Part shown: in pieces, positions 63,519 to 64,000 of the stretch
Position numbering within the stretch: position 1 is the first letter of the stretch
Layout of the letters: every line of letters starts with the position of its first letter
Source of the DNA: Tridacna crocea
Taxonomy: Eukaryota > Mollusca > Bivalvia > Cardiida > Cardiidae
NCBI GenBank assembly: GCA_943736015.1
Contig: OX031073.1
Location: 26,873,210-26,937,209 of the forward strand
DNA length: 64,000 nt
Direction of reading: 5' to 3'
The notes under the pieces: generated by a model
The model's input: only the letters and a program-made list of their open reading frames with translations
Told to the model about the DNA's origin: nothing
Database searches by the model: none
Translations under genes and position numbers: made by a program

Positions 63519-64000
63519 ATGAAACAAAACAGCATTAAAAATTTTATTCAAGTGTCATTAGTTTTCTTTTTGGCAACAACTACGTCTAGCATCAAAGTTT
63601 CAGACACTTCTAACTGTGAGGTGAGGGATGCTACTCTAAGCTGCAAGTCTGCCGTTCCAAAGAACATTCCAGCCGGAGTAATAGAAGTTCTTGTACACGA
63701 TTTCTTTGAAGAACAGTTGAATATATCTATGTTTGAGGATAAAAGCTGGGAATCAGTGAAAATACTGGACATTTCTGTTGCAGACCTAGTCGACTTTGAA
63801 GTATTAAATGGAAGTCTATTTCACCAACTACACAGTTTAGAAAAACTCCGACTGAAAGCATTTAGTTTAAAAAGCGTTTCGATTGAAGCCTTCAAAGGGC
63901 TTGTGCGTCTTCAGCAACTCGAGTTTCAAGATTGTGCCTTTTTGGATGTACAAAGCTTAGCACGGGCATTGTTGATGACCAACGAGCTATCTAGTCTCCA
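63519..64000 (+). CDS. Toll-like receptor, N-terminal part (runs off the window)
   Basis: Open for all 160 codons to the edge, with no stop. Start ATG at 63519-63521. A basic/hydrophobic leader FIQVSLVFFLATTTSS is a typical signal peptide. CEVRDATLSCKSAVPKNIPAGV follows, an N-terminal LRR cap, then leucine-rich repeats: VKILDISVADLVDFEVLNGSL, LEKLRLKAFSLKSVSIEAFKGL and LQQLEFQDCAFLDVQSLARALL. It is about 93% identical at DNA level to the pseudogene at 42427, whose deletions and stop are absent here. That pseudogene shows the expected remainder: more LRRs, a transmembrane helix and a TIR domain. It is likely a functional immune receptor, but the 3' part is not seen. Confidence 0.88.
   Translation, partial: MKQNSIKNFIQVSLVFFLATTTSSIKVSDTSNCEVRDATLSCKSAVPKNIPAGVIEVLVHDFFEEQLNISMFEDKSWESVKILDISVADLVDFEVLNGSLFHQLHSLEKLRLKAFSLKSVSIEAFKGLVRLQQLEFQDCAFLDVQSLARALLMTNELSSL

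Overview
The window is metazoan nuclear DNA, most likely from a bivalve mollusc. It has AT-rich introns, a spliced housekeeping gene, an intronless Toll-like receptor family, tRNA-derived SINEs, several LINE clades, TTAA-flanked MITEs, and elements that carry ~156-168 bp internal tandem repeats beside GGAC microsatellites. The bivalve call is inference. Nothing supports a bacterial or viral replicon. No rRNA, intact tRNA or CRISPR array was seen.

Region by region. (1) 0.8-19.1 kb: the minus-strand guanylate kinase gene (GUK1-like). Five coding exons can be placed with matching splice sites and phases (19.07, 13.7, 4.4, 3.9 and 3.4 kb). The C-terminal exon(s) lie beyond the left edge. Its introns are filled with a decayed full-length I-superfamily LINE (6.2-11.4 kb), a Tx1/L1-like LINE tail (1.5-2.7 kb), tandem-array elements, and MITEs. 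(2) 14.6-22.8 kb: two copies of a 1.87-kb element that opens with a ~150-bp palindrome, and a fold-back element between them. (3) 23.4-27.4 kb: a LINE tail split by a SINE with a perfect 13-bp target duplication, an E-box cluster, and a short GTCATTTCGTACC array. (4) 28.0-35.65 kb: a compact AT-rich block of minus-strand intronless ORFs, including a RING protein. It is split by a very young Ty3/Gypsy-type retrotransposon (28890-35067) with LTRs that read as identical. The integrase of this element lies upstream of reverse transcriptase, the Gmr1-like order. (5) 36.05-39.83 kb: a 3'-truncated CR1/L2-like LINE with a 2A-like peptide at the start of ORF2. (6) 40.4-45.4 kb: a Toll-like receptor pseudogene and its flanks. 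(7) 46.233-50.122 kb: a 3.89-kb fold-back DNA element with 887-bp inverted arms and an 8-bp target duplication. It holds two copies of a segment that looks like a captured promoter plus first exon. (8) 50.4-53.1 kb: a LINE tail and the terminal exon of an unidentified plus-strand gene. (9) 53.2-62.4 kb: a dense field of TTAA MITEs, array elements and a SINE. (10) 62.85-64.0 kb: the 5' flank and open start of a second Toll-like receptor copy that runs off the window.

How it fits together. Three host loci are visible: GUK1, the unidentified gene ending at 53.04 kb, and a Toll-like receptor cluster. Nearly everything else is mobile DNA. Paralogous comparison is the main dating tool here. The intact receptor at 63.5 kb shows the lesions of the one at 42.4 kb. 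The 62.85-63.5 kb flank is the empty site for insertions at 40.6 and 41.7 kb. The 44.7 kb flank is the empty site for the SINE at 58.9 kb. The strongest signals for follow-up are the IN-before-RT retrotransposon inside a virus-like gene block, the fold-back element with a captured exon, and covarying palindrome centres in the commonest MITE family.
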